This document shows positions 1 through 7,675 of a stretch of DNA of 64,000 nucleotides, in pieces. How positions within the stretch are numbered: position 1 is the first letter of the stretch; each line of letters opens with the position of its first letter. The notes beneath the pieces were generated by a model, which worked only from the letters and a program-made list of their open reading frames with translations, ran no database searches and was not told the DNA's origin. This DNA is from Acidovorax sp. NCPPB 4044 (lineage in GTDB: Bacteria > Pseudomonadota > Gammaproteobacteria > Burkholderiales > Burkholderiaceae_C), in NCBI RefSeq assembly GCF_028069655.1, contig NZ_JAMCOS010000001.1:4246001-4310000 (forward strand), in the 5' to 3' direction. A program made the translations under genes and the position numbers.

Positions 1-241
1 GCCGGCGACGGCGGAATCCCGTCGTCAGCATCGGCGTTCCATGCCGGCGCCGCGCGATCCGACGCTCCGTTGCGCACCGCGGCATCAGTGGTCCGCTGGG
101 CCAGCACAAGCTGCAGCGGCAGCCGCGAGGGCCGCCACGGCGCGCCTGGGGACGGCCGGCCCCCCCGCAACCGGCGAGCATCGCCGGTGCGGGCCCTGGA
201 GATGTCTGACAGGATGGACATGGCAGAGACCCCCGGGTCTT
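1..241. other. Left window edge, no gene supported
   Basis: This is the stretch downstream of the effector-like gene that ends at 242. I see no reading frame with a convincing start and protein-like composition. A short inverted repeat (AGACCC..GGGTCT, about 227-240) follows the effector stop on the minus strand but has no T-run, so it is only a weak terminator candidate. The remaining hrp genes expected for a working secretion system presumably lie beyond this edge. Confidence 0.4.
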
Positions 242-1951
242 TCAGACGTTCACTGGCGTGCTCGGCCGAGAGGTCGGGTGGTCTTCTGCAGCACGCACGG
301 CGCCTTCGGCCTGCCAAGTCGCGCCAATGGTCTTGTAGTTGACCGCCGACCAGGCCCCCATCGCTCCGTTGGTGAGCAGCAGATTTACCGCAGGTGGCAG
401 GTCCTTGCTCACGAAAGACACCAAATCTCCGACCGAGTTGGCACTGTTGATGATGGCCATGCGCGTCGGCACATGGTCCTTCAATCGACCGAAGTCGTTG
501 TCCTTGATGTGGGGAGCCAACTCCTGAAGCGTGTGCGATTGATGGGCTTCGTGCTCGGTGATGGAAAACCAGTCGGCCGCCTCCAGCACCGTGTTGATGG
601 CCGCCTTCACCGCGATCATCTTGGCGGTGGTAGATACCGCTTCTCCGACCGAAAGCCCTTCGACAGGAACGCCGCGCAACACATCTCTCACGTCACCCGT
701 GGTCACGCCTTTGGGCAAAGCGAGGACGGGCAGTCCACCCCACTCGTAGGCGGCAACCACGTTGGCCCCACCGTAGAACAACCCGGCGCTGACGATGTGG
801 CTACCGCTGACGCCGTTGCTCTGACCTTCCGGCGTGAGTTTGACCATCCCCCACTTGGACTGGATCGAATCACGCATCATCGAATAGACGAGCACCTTGG
901 CTTCGCTGGCGATCGTGGCCGCCGCGAAGGAATTGTCGTCCTTCGTGTAGCCATGTATGGCGAACCCCACATTGACCGCCAGCGAGGCAAACTGCATGGC
1001 AAGCACCCGGTCGGAATGCAACTGCTGCTCTTTCTTCAGCTCGACTTTCTCTTCGGGCGTCTTCCGGGCCCACTCATCCGTGCTCAAGGCATGGAAGCCG
1101 CGCGCGGCTTCGTCCGGATTGCGGCGCTCACGTGCCTGGCGGAGCACCTGCAGTCCCATGTTGGTCACGCCCATGCCGACCTCGATGCCCAGCAGTGCAC
1201 CCGCGGGCAGGTGCCTCAATCCCGCCTGCAAGGCCTCGGCGCCCACCTCCCGCAGCGCGGTGGTGACACCCACCGCCACGCCCTGGTGCGTCAAGTGGCC
1301 GGCAATGGCTTTCACGATCCTCGGGTTCGGTGTGAGCAAGTGCTTTGCCACAGGCAGCAGGCCGCTCGCCGACTGCCCTGTATTGTGCAGGGCGATGCTT
1401 GCGCCATCCTTGGCACGCGACATGACGTGGAGCGCGCCATAGCCCGCGGCTGCGACGGTATTGGTAAGGACTCCGCCCACAGCGCCGGCCGCCGTTCGAG
1501 CGTCCGCTCCGACCCTTGCCAGCGAGTCTCTCGCCATGGCGCGCCAGCTTTGCTGCTCGGGCACGGCCACATAGGGAGTTTCGTCGCGCCCACCCAGATC
1601 GATAACTTCGAACTCGGGGATCTCTCTTTCGTCGGAATAGTCGAAATTCCGCGCCTGGAACCGTATGTCGTCCGATCGCAGGCTGGACCCCACTCGAAAA
1701 GACGCCCCGTCGTCTGTGGGAGATCCTATGGAAGCAGGCACGGATACCCTGTGCCGCGAATACGCGGACTGATACGAGCTGTCAGTCAGTGAGCTGCTGG
1801 TGCGCTGAGGCGGCCCACCGGAGGACGGATCGTGGCGGCGGCTGCGACCGACGGAGACCTGTGACGGCTGCCCGCTGGAGCTGGCAGAGTGATCTTCGCT
1901 CTGTACCGAAGGCCGCGGCGACGTGCGGGAAGTGGAGTTGTTATTGATCAT
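242..1951 (-). CDS. Unrecognised type III effector or translocator candidate
   Basis: I do not recognise this 569-residue protein. The first 100 residues are rich in Ser, Arg and Pro with few hydrophobics, as in type III secretion signals. From about residue 140 it becomes Ala/Gly-rich with several amphipathic or weakly hydrophobic stretches (around residues 150-165, 245-265, 320-335, 370-390), so it might insert into membranes. It is the last gene of a three-gene operon behind two CesT-like chaperone genes and a perfect PIP box, the usual setting of a chaperone-dependent effector. The ATG at 1951 has AGGAG seven bases upstream, inside the end of the preceding gene. Neighbours in related hrp clusters include XopF- and HrpF-like proteins, but no motif here proves such a relation. 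The coding assignment is sure; the role is inferred from context. Confidence 0.8.
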   Translation of the reverse strand: MINNNSTSRTSPRPSVQSEDHSASSSGQPSQVSVGRSRRHDPSSGGPPQRTSSSLTDSSYQSAYSRHRVSVPASIGSPTDDGASFRVGSSLRSDDIRFQARNFDYSDEREIPEFEVIDLGGRDETPYVAVPEQQSWRAMARDSLARVGADARTAAGAVGGVLTNTVAAAGYGALHVMSRAKDGASIALHNTGQSASGLLPVAKHLLTPNPRIVKAIAGHLTHQGVAVGVTTALREVGAEALQAGLRHLPAGALLGIEVGMGVTNMGLQVLRQARERRNPDEAARGFHALSTDEWARKTPEEKVELKKEQQLHSDRVLAMQFASLAVNVGFAIHGYTKDDNSFAAATIASEAKVLVYSMMRDSIQSKWGMVKLTPEGQSNGVSGSHIVSAGLFYGGANVVAAYEWGGLPVLALPKGVTTGDVRDVLRGVPVEGLSVGEAVSTTAKMIAVKAAINTVLEAADWFSITEHEAHQSHTLQELAPHIKDNDFGRLKDHVPTRMAIINSANSVGDLVSFVSKDLPPAVNLLLTNGAMGAWSAVNYKTIGATWQAEGAVRAAEDHPTSRPSTPVNV

Positions 1952-1954
1952 GGT

Positions 1955-2443
1955 TCACTCCTGGAGGGCCTCGACAGCGGCCACGGGGGTGGAAAGAGAG
2001 TCGGTTGCCTCCGACGTGCTCGGCACGCCGAAACCCTGCGCCAGCGCACCCATCTGGCGCACGCCGTTGGCGAGGTAGTCCGCATCGGTGGCAGGCCAGC
2101 GGCCGACCAGCACGGAGCCTCGCAGACCCCGCGCGAACACGACGCCGGCCTTCACGAAAAGATTCATGTTGGCGATCAGACCTGCGCGCGCGCGCGCCGG
2201 ATCGGCGAAATAGGCATCGCCCAGTTCGATGGACAGCAGGAGCGTGTCCTCATCTGCGTTGGGAACCACGCCCACGCGATGGTTCTCCAGTTCGAAGAGG
2301 CCCGTGCGCGCCGCCTCGCGGCTCTGCTCGGGCGTGGCGCCCAGCTTCAGTGCGGCGTCGTGAACCAGGGCCTGCACGGCGGCTGATGCCTCGAACTCCT
2401 GCACGGGCGTTGGGGGTTGAGGGAAATCGATGCGTGCGTTCAT
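1955..2443 (-). CDS. CesT/SycE-like type III chaperone
   Basis: A small protein of 162 residues with the size and acidic, alternating hydrophobic pattern of CesT-family type III chaperones, which hold effectors unfolded and bring them to the ATPase. The ATG at 2443 has AGGAGG eight bases upstream and overlaps the stop of the previous gene (ATGA). Its own stop is three bases before the effector-like gene at 1951, so the three genes are translationally coupled. The family call rests on size, composition and position; no catalytic motif exists to confirm it. The likely client is the adjacent effector-like protein. Confidence 0.65.
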   Translation of the reverse strand: MNARIDFPQPPTPVQEFEASAAVQALVHDAALKLGATPEQSREAARTGLFELENHRVGVVPNADEDTLLLSIELGDAYFADPARARAGLIANMNLFVKAGVVFARGLRGSVLVGRWPATDADYLANGVRQMGALAQGFGVPSTSEATDSLSTPVAAVEALQE

Positions 2444-2928
2444 GCTGCGGCCTCCTGTGGATGGGCCGCCTGCGCCACGGCTTCGGCACCTGACGCCACC
2501 GCTGCGCACAGAGACAGCATGCCGTCGAAATTTGCCGAGAGCATGCGCGGATCGTGCAGATCGGCATCGAGCGGCAACAACAGGACGGCGTCGCCACCTT
2601 CTTCCAGGCTGAAGGCCCAGTTGGCCAGCAGGATGGCCTGCCCGTTCGCCAGCAACAGCGCCTCGGCCCAGCGGGCTTCGGAAACGCTCGCGGGTCGACG
2701 CACCAGAGCGGTGGCAAGCCAGCGGCCGTCGTCACGGTCCGACAGCGACGAAACACCCAGCAAGATGCCGTCGGCCATGACCATGCCCTGCTCGCTGAAC
2801 GCGCGCACGGACGCATCGTCGGCACCCATCAGCCGCACGGCAGCCTCCAGGCACGCTCGGCGCGTGGGTGAAAGATTGATTCGCGGGGGCGAAGCCGCCT
2901 CCGCGATTTCGGGAGTGGTAGTCATCAT
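2440..2928 (-). CDS. CesT-like type III chaperone, first gene of effector operon
   Basis: A protein of 162 residues with the beta-strand pattern of Tir/CesT chaperones (a central stretch GILLGVSSL..ALLLANGQAILLANWAFSLE and the later DAVLLLPLDADL). Two ATG codons stand in tandem at 2928 and 2925; GGAGGAG lies directly upstream, so the second ATG has the more usual spacing. The stop overlaps the next gene by ATGA. It is the promoter-proximal gene, about 110 bases downstream of the start site predicted from the PIP box at 3080-3104. Two consecutive chaperone-like genes suggest a heterodimeric chaperone or two clients. Confidence 0.65.
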   Translation of the reverse strand: MMTTTPEIAEAASPPRINLSPTRRACLEAAVRLMGADDASVRAFSEQGMVMADGILLGVSSLSDRDDGRWLATALVRRPASVSEARWAEALLLANGQAILLANWAFSLEEGGDAVLLLPLDADLHDPRMLSANFDGMLSLCAAVASGAEAVAQAAHPQEAAA

Positions 2929-3043
2929 GCTCCTCCAGCACGTTTTTCGAAGGCCCACCATGGCAATTCCGGGTGGCCGGCGGATCAGCGCGCGTGCCGC
3001 GCTGCGGCAGTCCGGACAAGGGGGCTGTCGGCTGCTGGAATCC

Positions 3044-3104
3044 ATCCTAGGAACAGGATCCCACCGCGCGGTGCCGGGTGCGAAGCGCCGTGCCCTGCTG
3101 CGAA
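3044..3104 (-). promoter_or_regulatory. PIP-box promoter of chaperone-effector operon
   Basis: On the minus strand a perfect plant-inducible promoter box TTCGC-N15-TTCGC occupies 3104 to 3080. A -10 hexamer TAGGAT (YANNNT) follows at 3049-3044 after exactly 30 bases. This matches the HrpX-type arrangement known from Xanthomonas (box, 30-32 bases, YANNNT). It predicts HrpX activation of the operon 2928-242 with a leader of about 110 bases. Confidence 0.88.
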
Positions 3105-3230
3105 ACGTGGCAGCTCGCCTGCGGCCGGAGAGGCCCATCGCCTTCCGAGCGGTCTCTTCGCGCGGGCCCGGGGATTCCGCACGTTGCGTGCCTACCCTGG
3201 CACCCTCAACGATTCCGCACGCACGATCCC

Positions 3231-4616
3231 ATGATCTCCATTGCCCATATTCCTTCCGAAGGAGCGCCCACCTGCGAAGAACGCACTGTCCGCGACGTGC
3301 GCAGCCTGATCGCGCTGTGCCAGGGCGAGATCCGGAACCTGCGGAAACTGACGCTGCGTGGAGGCTTCTCCGACGAAGACCTCCGTCGACTCCCGCCCAC
3401 CTTGAGGACATTGGAGTTGGCAGACTGCCAGGCCGTCAGCGCACGCGGGCTGGCAATGCTGCTCGCGCTGCCGCTCGAAACGCTGGTATTGCGGCGCGTT
3501 CCTCTGGATGCGCAGGGCGCAGACTTTCTGGCCCGCCATGCGTTTCTGACCACCCTGGAGCTGGACCATGTCCCGATCGATGCAACCTGTGCGCAGGCGC
3601 TGGCGCGCTCCGCCACGCTCACGGCGCTGCACCTGAACCAGTGCGCACTGACATCGGGCTGCATCGCCGCGCTGGCAGCGAGCCCGCGGCTTGCGCATCT
3701 GCAGGCGCGCGGCAACGCACTGGGCCCGGAAGCCGGGACCGCTCTGCTCGCCTGCCGCGGCCTGGAATCGCTGGACCTGGACGACAACCGGCTGGGGCCC
3801 GAGGGCACGGCAGTGATTGCGCGCATGCGCGGCCTGCAGTCGCTTTCGCTGAACCACAACGCCATTGGCGATACGGGTGCACAGGCACTGGCGGAGTTGC
3901 CCGGCCTCCATGCGCTCATGGCCCACGGCAACCTGATCGGTGAGGCGGGCGCTCGCGCCCTGGCGCGAAGCACTGCATTGCGGTCCCTCGGGCTGCACCG
4001 CAACCGCCTGGGCGATATCGGCACGCACGCCCTGGCAGCCGCAGCGGGACTGGAACTCCTCAGCCTCTCACGCAACGGCATCGGTGCTGCAGGCGCGGCG
4101 GCGCTGGCGCACATGCCCGCGCTGTCCACGCTGGTGGTGGCGCACAACCCGCTGGGCGATGCAGGTGCCACAGCGCTGGCCGCATCAGCCTCCCTGCGCT
4201 TCCTCGACGCGGGGGATTGCCAGATCGGTGACACCGGCGCGGCCGCACTGGCCACCTGTGCCCGCCTGGCGGCGCTCGTCTTGAACAACACGTCATCCGA
4301 CACGGTGCGCATCGGAGAGCGCGGCGCGCTCGCACTGGCAGCCAGCCCTTCCCTGGAGGAGATCGACCTCGAAGGGCAAGCCGTCGGCTCGGCGGGCGCG
4401 CGCGCATTCGCCGCCAATTTGCGGCTGCGGTGCCTCAGTCTCGCGCGCAATGAAGTGGGCAACGCGGGGGCCCATGCGCTGGCGCGCAACGCCACGCTGG
4501 CCAGCCTGGATCTGTGGAACAACCGCGTGACCGATGTGGCGCTCAACTGCCCATCGGCCCCCTGGCTCCGTCGGCGAGGCACCGGCTCGCGGACGGCCGG
4601 CCGCGTGACCGGCTGA
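3231..4616 (+). CDS. GALA-type leucine-rich-repeat protein, candidate effector
   Basis: A protein of 461 residues made almost wholly of about fifteen 24-residue leucine-rich repeats. From about residue 170 most carry the IG..GA.ALA signature that names the GALA effectors of Ralstonia (for example IGDTGAQALA, IGEAGARALA). Those effectors are F-box proteins that recruit plant ubiquitin ligases. Here fewer than 40 residues precede the first repeat and I see no F-box, so it may resemble the LRR proteins (HpaF/XopAE type) that flank Xanthomonas hrp clusters. I chose the ATG at 3231 because upstream codons are not protein-like. It is divergent from the chaperone operon, with no full PIP box on its own strand. 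The last 30 residues are Arg-rich and unlike a repeat cap, so the 3' end may have drifted. Confidence 0.8.
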   Translation: MISIAHIPSEGAPTCEERTVRDVRSLIALCQGEIRNLRKLTLRGGFSDEDLRRLPPTLRTLELADCQAVSARGLAMLLALPLETLVLRRVPLDAQGADFLARHAFLTTLELDHVPIDATCAQALARSATLTALHLNQCALTSGCIAALAASPRLAHLQARGNALGPEAGTALLACRGLESLDLDDNRLGPEGTAVIARMRGLQSLSLNHNAIGDTGAQALAELPGLHALMAHGNLIGEAGARALARSTALRSLGLHRNRLGDIGTHALAAAAGLELLSLSRNGIGAAGAAALAHMPALSTLVVAHNPLGDAGATALAASASLRFLDAGDCQIGDTGAAALATCARLAALVLNNTSSDTVRIGERGALALAASPSLEEIDLEGQAVGSAGARAFAANLRLRCLSLARNEVGNAGAHALARNATLASLDLWNNRVTDVALNCPSAPWLRRRGTGSRTAGRVTG

Positions 4617-4657
4617 CCGCCTCCCCGCCCACCACGCCGCCCGCAACTCTCTGCGGC

Positions 4658-4708
4658 GGGCGGACGATGGGCGGACGATGGGCGGACGATGGGCGGACGA
4701 TGGGCGGA
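4658..4708. repeat. 11-bp tandem repeat (GGGCGGACGAT), 4.6 copies
   Basis: Four perfect copies of GGGCGGACGAT plus seven bases of a fifth lie in the gap between the LRR gene and the harpin gene. Perfect identity suggests recent expansion and possible length variation between strains. The surrounding gap 4617-5073 otherwise holds only the hairpin that follows, and no gene. Confidence 0.9.
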
Positions 4709-4713
4709 ACCAT

Positions 4714-4756
4714 GCTGCAGGAAGCCGCGGGCTCCGCCTGCGCGGCTTCCTGCAGC
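4714..4756. terminator. Strong 16-bp perfect hairpin between convergent genes
   Basis: GCTGCAGGAAGCCGCG at 4714-4729 is repeated as its exact reverse complement at 4741-4756, with an 11-base loop. It sits between the convergent LRR (+) and harpin (-) genes, so a bidirectional terminator is the simplest reading. No long T-run follows on either side, so an imported inverted repeat is also possible. Confidence 0.6.
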
Positions 4757-5073
4757 TTTCGCAGGTGCGCACCGCTTCCTGCCCCACTCCATATCCCAGC
4801 ACGGACGGCAACCGTCCAGCGCGCTGGCACGCTCGCCTTTCCACACTGGGCGGCGCGAGCGATTCCGTTTCCGAACGGGCAAGCCCCTTGCGCAGACGCC
4901 TCGTTCCAAGAAAGCCTCTTCACCGTGCCCATGTATTCCCGGCGGAGGTCTGGCCGGCTGCCGCGGCCTCCCAAGAAAAAACGCCTGAGGCACGTTGCCG
5001 TGCCGCCAGGCGTTGCGGGTGGGCAGGATCGGGCGGGCATGGCATGCCACGCGCAATCCAGCAGGGAGGGACA

Positions 5074-7236
5074 TCAGCCCGTGTAGTTCTTCCAGCCGCG
5101 GTTCTGCGCACCTTCGACCTGCGCGGCCTTCGGAGCGATCAGGTCGTAGGGCGTATCGGTGATGGTGTTGCCACTCAGATGGATCTTCGCCTGGGTGGCG
5201 TCCGAACGGACCACGGCTTCCTTGCCGTTCGTGAACGACGAGTTGGTCACCGAGATATCGATCGGGAAGTCCTTTCCGCCATTCGTGCGCACGGCCTTGC
5301 CGAAGTTGTCGGCCGTGAAGCCGTCCAGCTTGAAGGATCCACCGGCATTGAGCTGGAAGATCTTGTCGTTGGCATTGAAAGCACCGCCGCCGTTAACCTC
5401 GACGTTGCCGGGGCCCTTCAAGGTGAAGGCGTCCTCGCCCACGTCGCGCCACCAGACATTGTCCAGCTTGGCATCGCCCTTGGCATGGATGCCGTCCGCT
5501 CCGGAGAGCTGGACGTTCTTGATGCTCGCACCGGGCTCCAGCAGGAACACAGGCTTCTGGCCCTCGGCCTGACCACCGTCTCCCAGCGCCGGACCGGCCT
5601 GGAAGTGCTTGCCGCCGCCGTCGAAGACTTCGCCGGCCTTGACCACGATGGTTTCATTGACCGTTACCTCGCCAGTGGCGGCAGGCAGTGCCTGTGCCTT
5701 GCCCGTACCCGCAGTTCCGGAAGGTTTGGTTCCAGTACCGCCCTCCACGCCATCGGCGCCCTTGGAGCCGCTGCTTCCGCTGCCAGAGCCTTCAACGCCC
5801 TTGCCACCGCCAGAGCCGCCACCACCGCCGCCAGAGCCTTCAACGCCCTTGCCACCGCCAGAGCCGCCACCACCGCCGCCGGAGCCTTCGACGCCCTTAC
5901 CGCCGCCAGAGCCGCCACCACCGCCGCCAGAGCCTTCGACGCCCTTGCCGCCGCCAGAGCCGCCACCACCGCCGCCAGAGCCTTCAACGCCCTTGCCACC
6001 GCCAGAGCCGCCACCGCCGCCTCCAGAGCCTTCGACGCCCTTGCCGCCGCCAGAGCCGCCACCACCGCCGCCGGAGCCTTCGACGCCCTTGCCGCCGCCA
6101 GAGCCACCACCACCGCCGCCGGAGCCTTCGACGCCCTTGCCGCCGCCAGAGCCGCCACCGCCGCTGCCGCTTCCATTGCTGCCCTGGGTGTTTTCATCTC
6201 CAGGCTTCTTGCCGGTCAGCATTTCGATGAGCTTCATCAGCAACTCGAGGATCTGCTGCAGTTGTTCCTGCCCCTGGGCGCCTTTGCCGCCCAGGCTGTC
6301 GACACCGCTCGTATCGCCATTGATGAAGTTGTCCAGCAGCTGTTTGATCTGATCGCCCGGGCTGGCGCCGGTTGCGCCGCCGGTGCTTCCTGCGCCACCG
6401 CTGCCACCACCGGTACCGCCCGCACCGCTCGCGCCGCCAGCGCCACCCGCGTTGCCGCCGCCGCCAGCCGCAGCGCCGCCAGCAGCCCCGCCGCCGTTGC
6501 CTCCGTTGAGGGCAAGTCCCAGCAGTTCGGTGAACGATTTCAGCACGTCGAGCAATTGCTGCAGAGAGTTCCCGCCGTTGCCGCCCTGCCCAGCCTTGCC
6601 GTTCAGCAGGCGTTCCAGCGCCTTGGGATCGCCGCTGAGCAAAGCCTCGATCAGCTGCTTCACCAGGTCGCCCGTACCGTCGCCACCGCCCTGGCTGCCG
6701 TCCACACCGCCGGCATCGCCGCTTCCGCCCACGTTACCGCCGCCGCCCGCTGCGCCACTGCCGCCCGGTGCGCCGCCGTTGGAGAGCGACTCGAGGTTCT
6801 GCAAGAGGTTCTTGGCAGTGTCATTGAAGCTGCCGTTCACCACGCCATCGTCCAGTTGGTCGAGCGTCTTGCTATCGGTTCCCAAAGCGTTCGCAAGCTT
6901 CTGGGCAAAGGCATTGGCTTTCTGGTCGGCGAGCGACTTCTCCAGCGCTTCGGTGAAGCTCTTGAGCAACTCCGAGAAACGCTGCAGCACCCCCTCCGGC
7001 CCGGAGCCGCCACTGCCCTGGGTGCTGCCGGAGCCGGAGGCGGGATCCTTGCCGCCGACATTGGAGCCTTCCTTGCCGAGCTTGTCCTGAACCGCCTTGA
7101 GCACCTGTTCGAGGACCTGCAGGATGATCTGCTGCAGTGGGTTGCTCCCGTTGCCACTGTTGCCGAGGGAGTTCGAGGAATTGCTGGAAAAGCTCAGGGA
7201 CGAGGCCTGATATTGCGTCTGGAGAGAGACGGACAT
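5074..7236 (-). CDS. Harpin with C-terminal family 3 pectate lyase domain (HrpW/PopW-like)
   Basis: A 720-residue secreted harpin: glycine- and serine-rich, no cysteine, no signal peptide, as expected of type III-exported harpins. Three related amphipathic helices of the form LQQIL..L..L recur in the N-terminal half. Eight copies of a 16-residue Gly-rich unit (GSGGG..GKGVE) form a flexible linker. Residues 521-720 are a family 3 pectate lyase fold with the typical NVWWRDVGEDAFT segment. HrpW and PopW have this harpin-lyase layout and act in the plant apoplast, binding or cleaving pectate. The ATG at 7236 follows AGGAG; upstream codons in frame are not harpin-like. A PIP-box promoter lies about 250 bases upstream. 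The N-terminal half is paralogous to the next harpin gene. Confidence 0.92.
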   Translation of the reverse strand: MSVSLQTQYQASSLSFSSNSSNSLGNSGNGSNPLQQIILQVLEQVLKAVQDKLGKEGSNVGGKDPASGSGSTQGSGGSGPEGVLQRFSELLKSFTEALEKSLADQKANAFAQKLANALGTDSKTLDQLDDGVVNGSFNDTAKNLLQNLESLSNGGAPGGSGAAGGGGNVGGSGDAGGVDGSQGGGDGTGDLVKQLIEALLSGDPKALERLLNGKAGQGGNGGNSLQQLLDVLKSFTELLGLALNGGNGGGAAGGAAAGGGGNAGGAGGASGAGGTGGGSGGAGSTGGATGASPGDQIKQLLDNFINGDTSGVDSLGGKGAQGQEQLQQILELLMKLIEMLTGKKPGDENTQGSNGSGSGGGGSGGGKGVEGSGGGGGGSGGGKGVEGSGGGGGGSGGGKGVEGSGGGGGGSGGGKGVEGSGGGGGGSGGGKGVEGSGGGGGGSGGGKGVEGSGGGGGGSGGGKGVEGSGGGGGGSGGGKGVEGSGSGSSGSKGADGVEGGTGTKPSGTAGTGKAQALPAATGEVTVNETIVVKAGEVFDGGGKHFQAGPALGDGGQAEGQKPVFLLEPGASIKNVQLSGADGIHAKGDAKLDNVWWRDVGEDAFTLKGPGNVEVNGGGAFNANDKIFQLNAGGSFKLDGFTADNFGKAVRTNGGKDFPIDISVTNSSFTNGKEAVVRSDATQAKIHLSGNTITDTPYDLIAPKAAQVEGAQNRGWKNYTG
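5791..6174. repeat. 48-bp tandem repeat, eight copies, inside harpin gene
   Basis: Eight contiguous 48-base units encode the repeated 16-residue Gly/Ser linker of the harpin. Units differ by single, mostly synonymous changes. In-frame length change would lengthen or shorten the linker between harpin and lyase parts without breaking the protein. Confidence 0.92.
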
Positions 7237-7269
7237 GAATGGGACTCCTGTGAAACGTTGAAACAAAAC

Positions 7270-7287
7270 CTTCACCTCGCGGTGAAG
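7270..7287 (-). promoter_or_regulatory. Leader hairpin upstream of harpin start
   Basis: CTTCACC and GGTGAAG form a 7-bp stem with a TCGC loop in the transcribed leader, about 34 bases before the start codon of the harpin-lyase gene. It could affect translation, but nothing further supports a function. Confidence 0.4.
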
Positions 7288-7483
7288 CCAGAGCAGACCG
7301 AAGGGATTGCATTCCCCCAGGCCTACCTCCCGAGCGATGGGTAGCCAGCCGAGCGCGGGCCGCGACGGGGGCGGGCTCCTGCGCAGCGCGCGCATGCGAC
7401 ACATCCCGACTCCACGTCCCTGTTCGGGCGTTCCGTGGCAGCCACGGAGACGGCCCGTACCGAAACGCGGAAGTCGTTCCTGC

Positions 7484-7545
7484 ACGTTAAGAGGAGGTTC
7501 CGGAAAAAAGAGGCGGCGGCACGAATCGGGGGCCAGGCATGCGAA
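7484..7545 (-). promoter_or_regulatory. PIP-box promoter of harpin-lyase gene
   Basis: On the minus strand TTCGC-N15-TTCGT occupies 7545-7521 and TAACGT (YANNNT) stands at 7489-7484, 31 bases further on. This is a full HrpX-type promoter. The predicted start site is near 7477, leaving an unusually long leader of about 240 bases before the ATG at 7236. The interval 7237-7675 holds only this promoter and leader. Confidence 0.85.
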
Positions 7546-7675
7546 CCTACGGGTCTGCGCAGACTTTCCGCGTGGGACCGGCCTTCCCCGGAATGCGCTG
7601 ACGGCGGAAGGCGTTCCGCCATGGCCGCCCCCGAGCCATGGCGCAAGCGCACGGGCCTCATGGGGCCCACGCGCA

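Noticed and set aside
41..1792. Long plus-strand open frame opposite the effector-like gene
   Set aside because: Composition is His/Arg/Gly-rich without family pattern, no ribosome-binding site, and the minus-strand gene has coupling and promoter support. Antisense open frames are common at this GC content.
3143..3179. Possible PIP box for the LRR gene (TTCGC..TTCCG)
   Set aside because: The spacer is 13 bases and the second half reads TTCCG, so it does not meet the TTCGB-N15-TTCGB rule.
5791..6174. CRISPR-like regular repeats
   Set aside because: The eight 48-bp units are contiguous without unique spacers and lie in frame in a harpin gene, so they are a coding tandem repeat.
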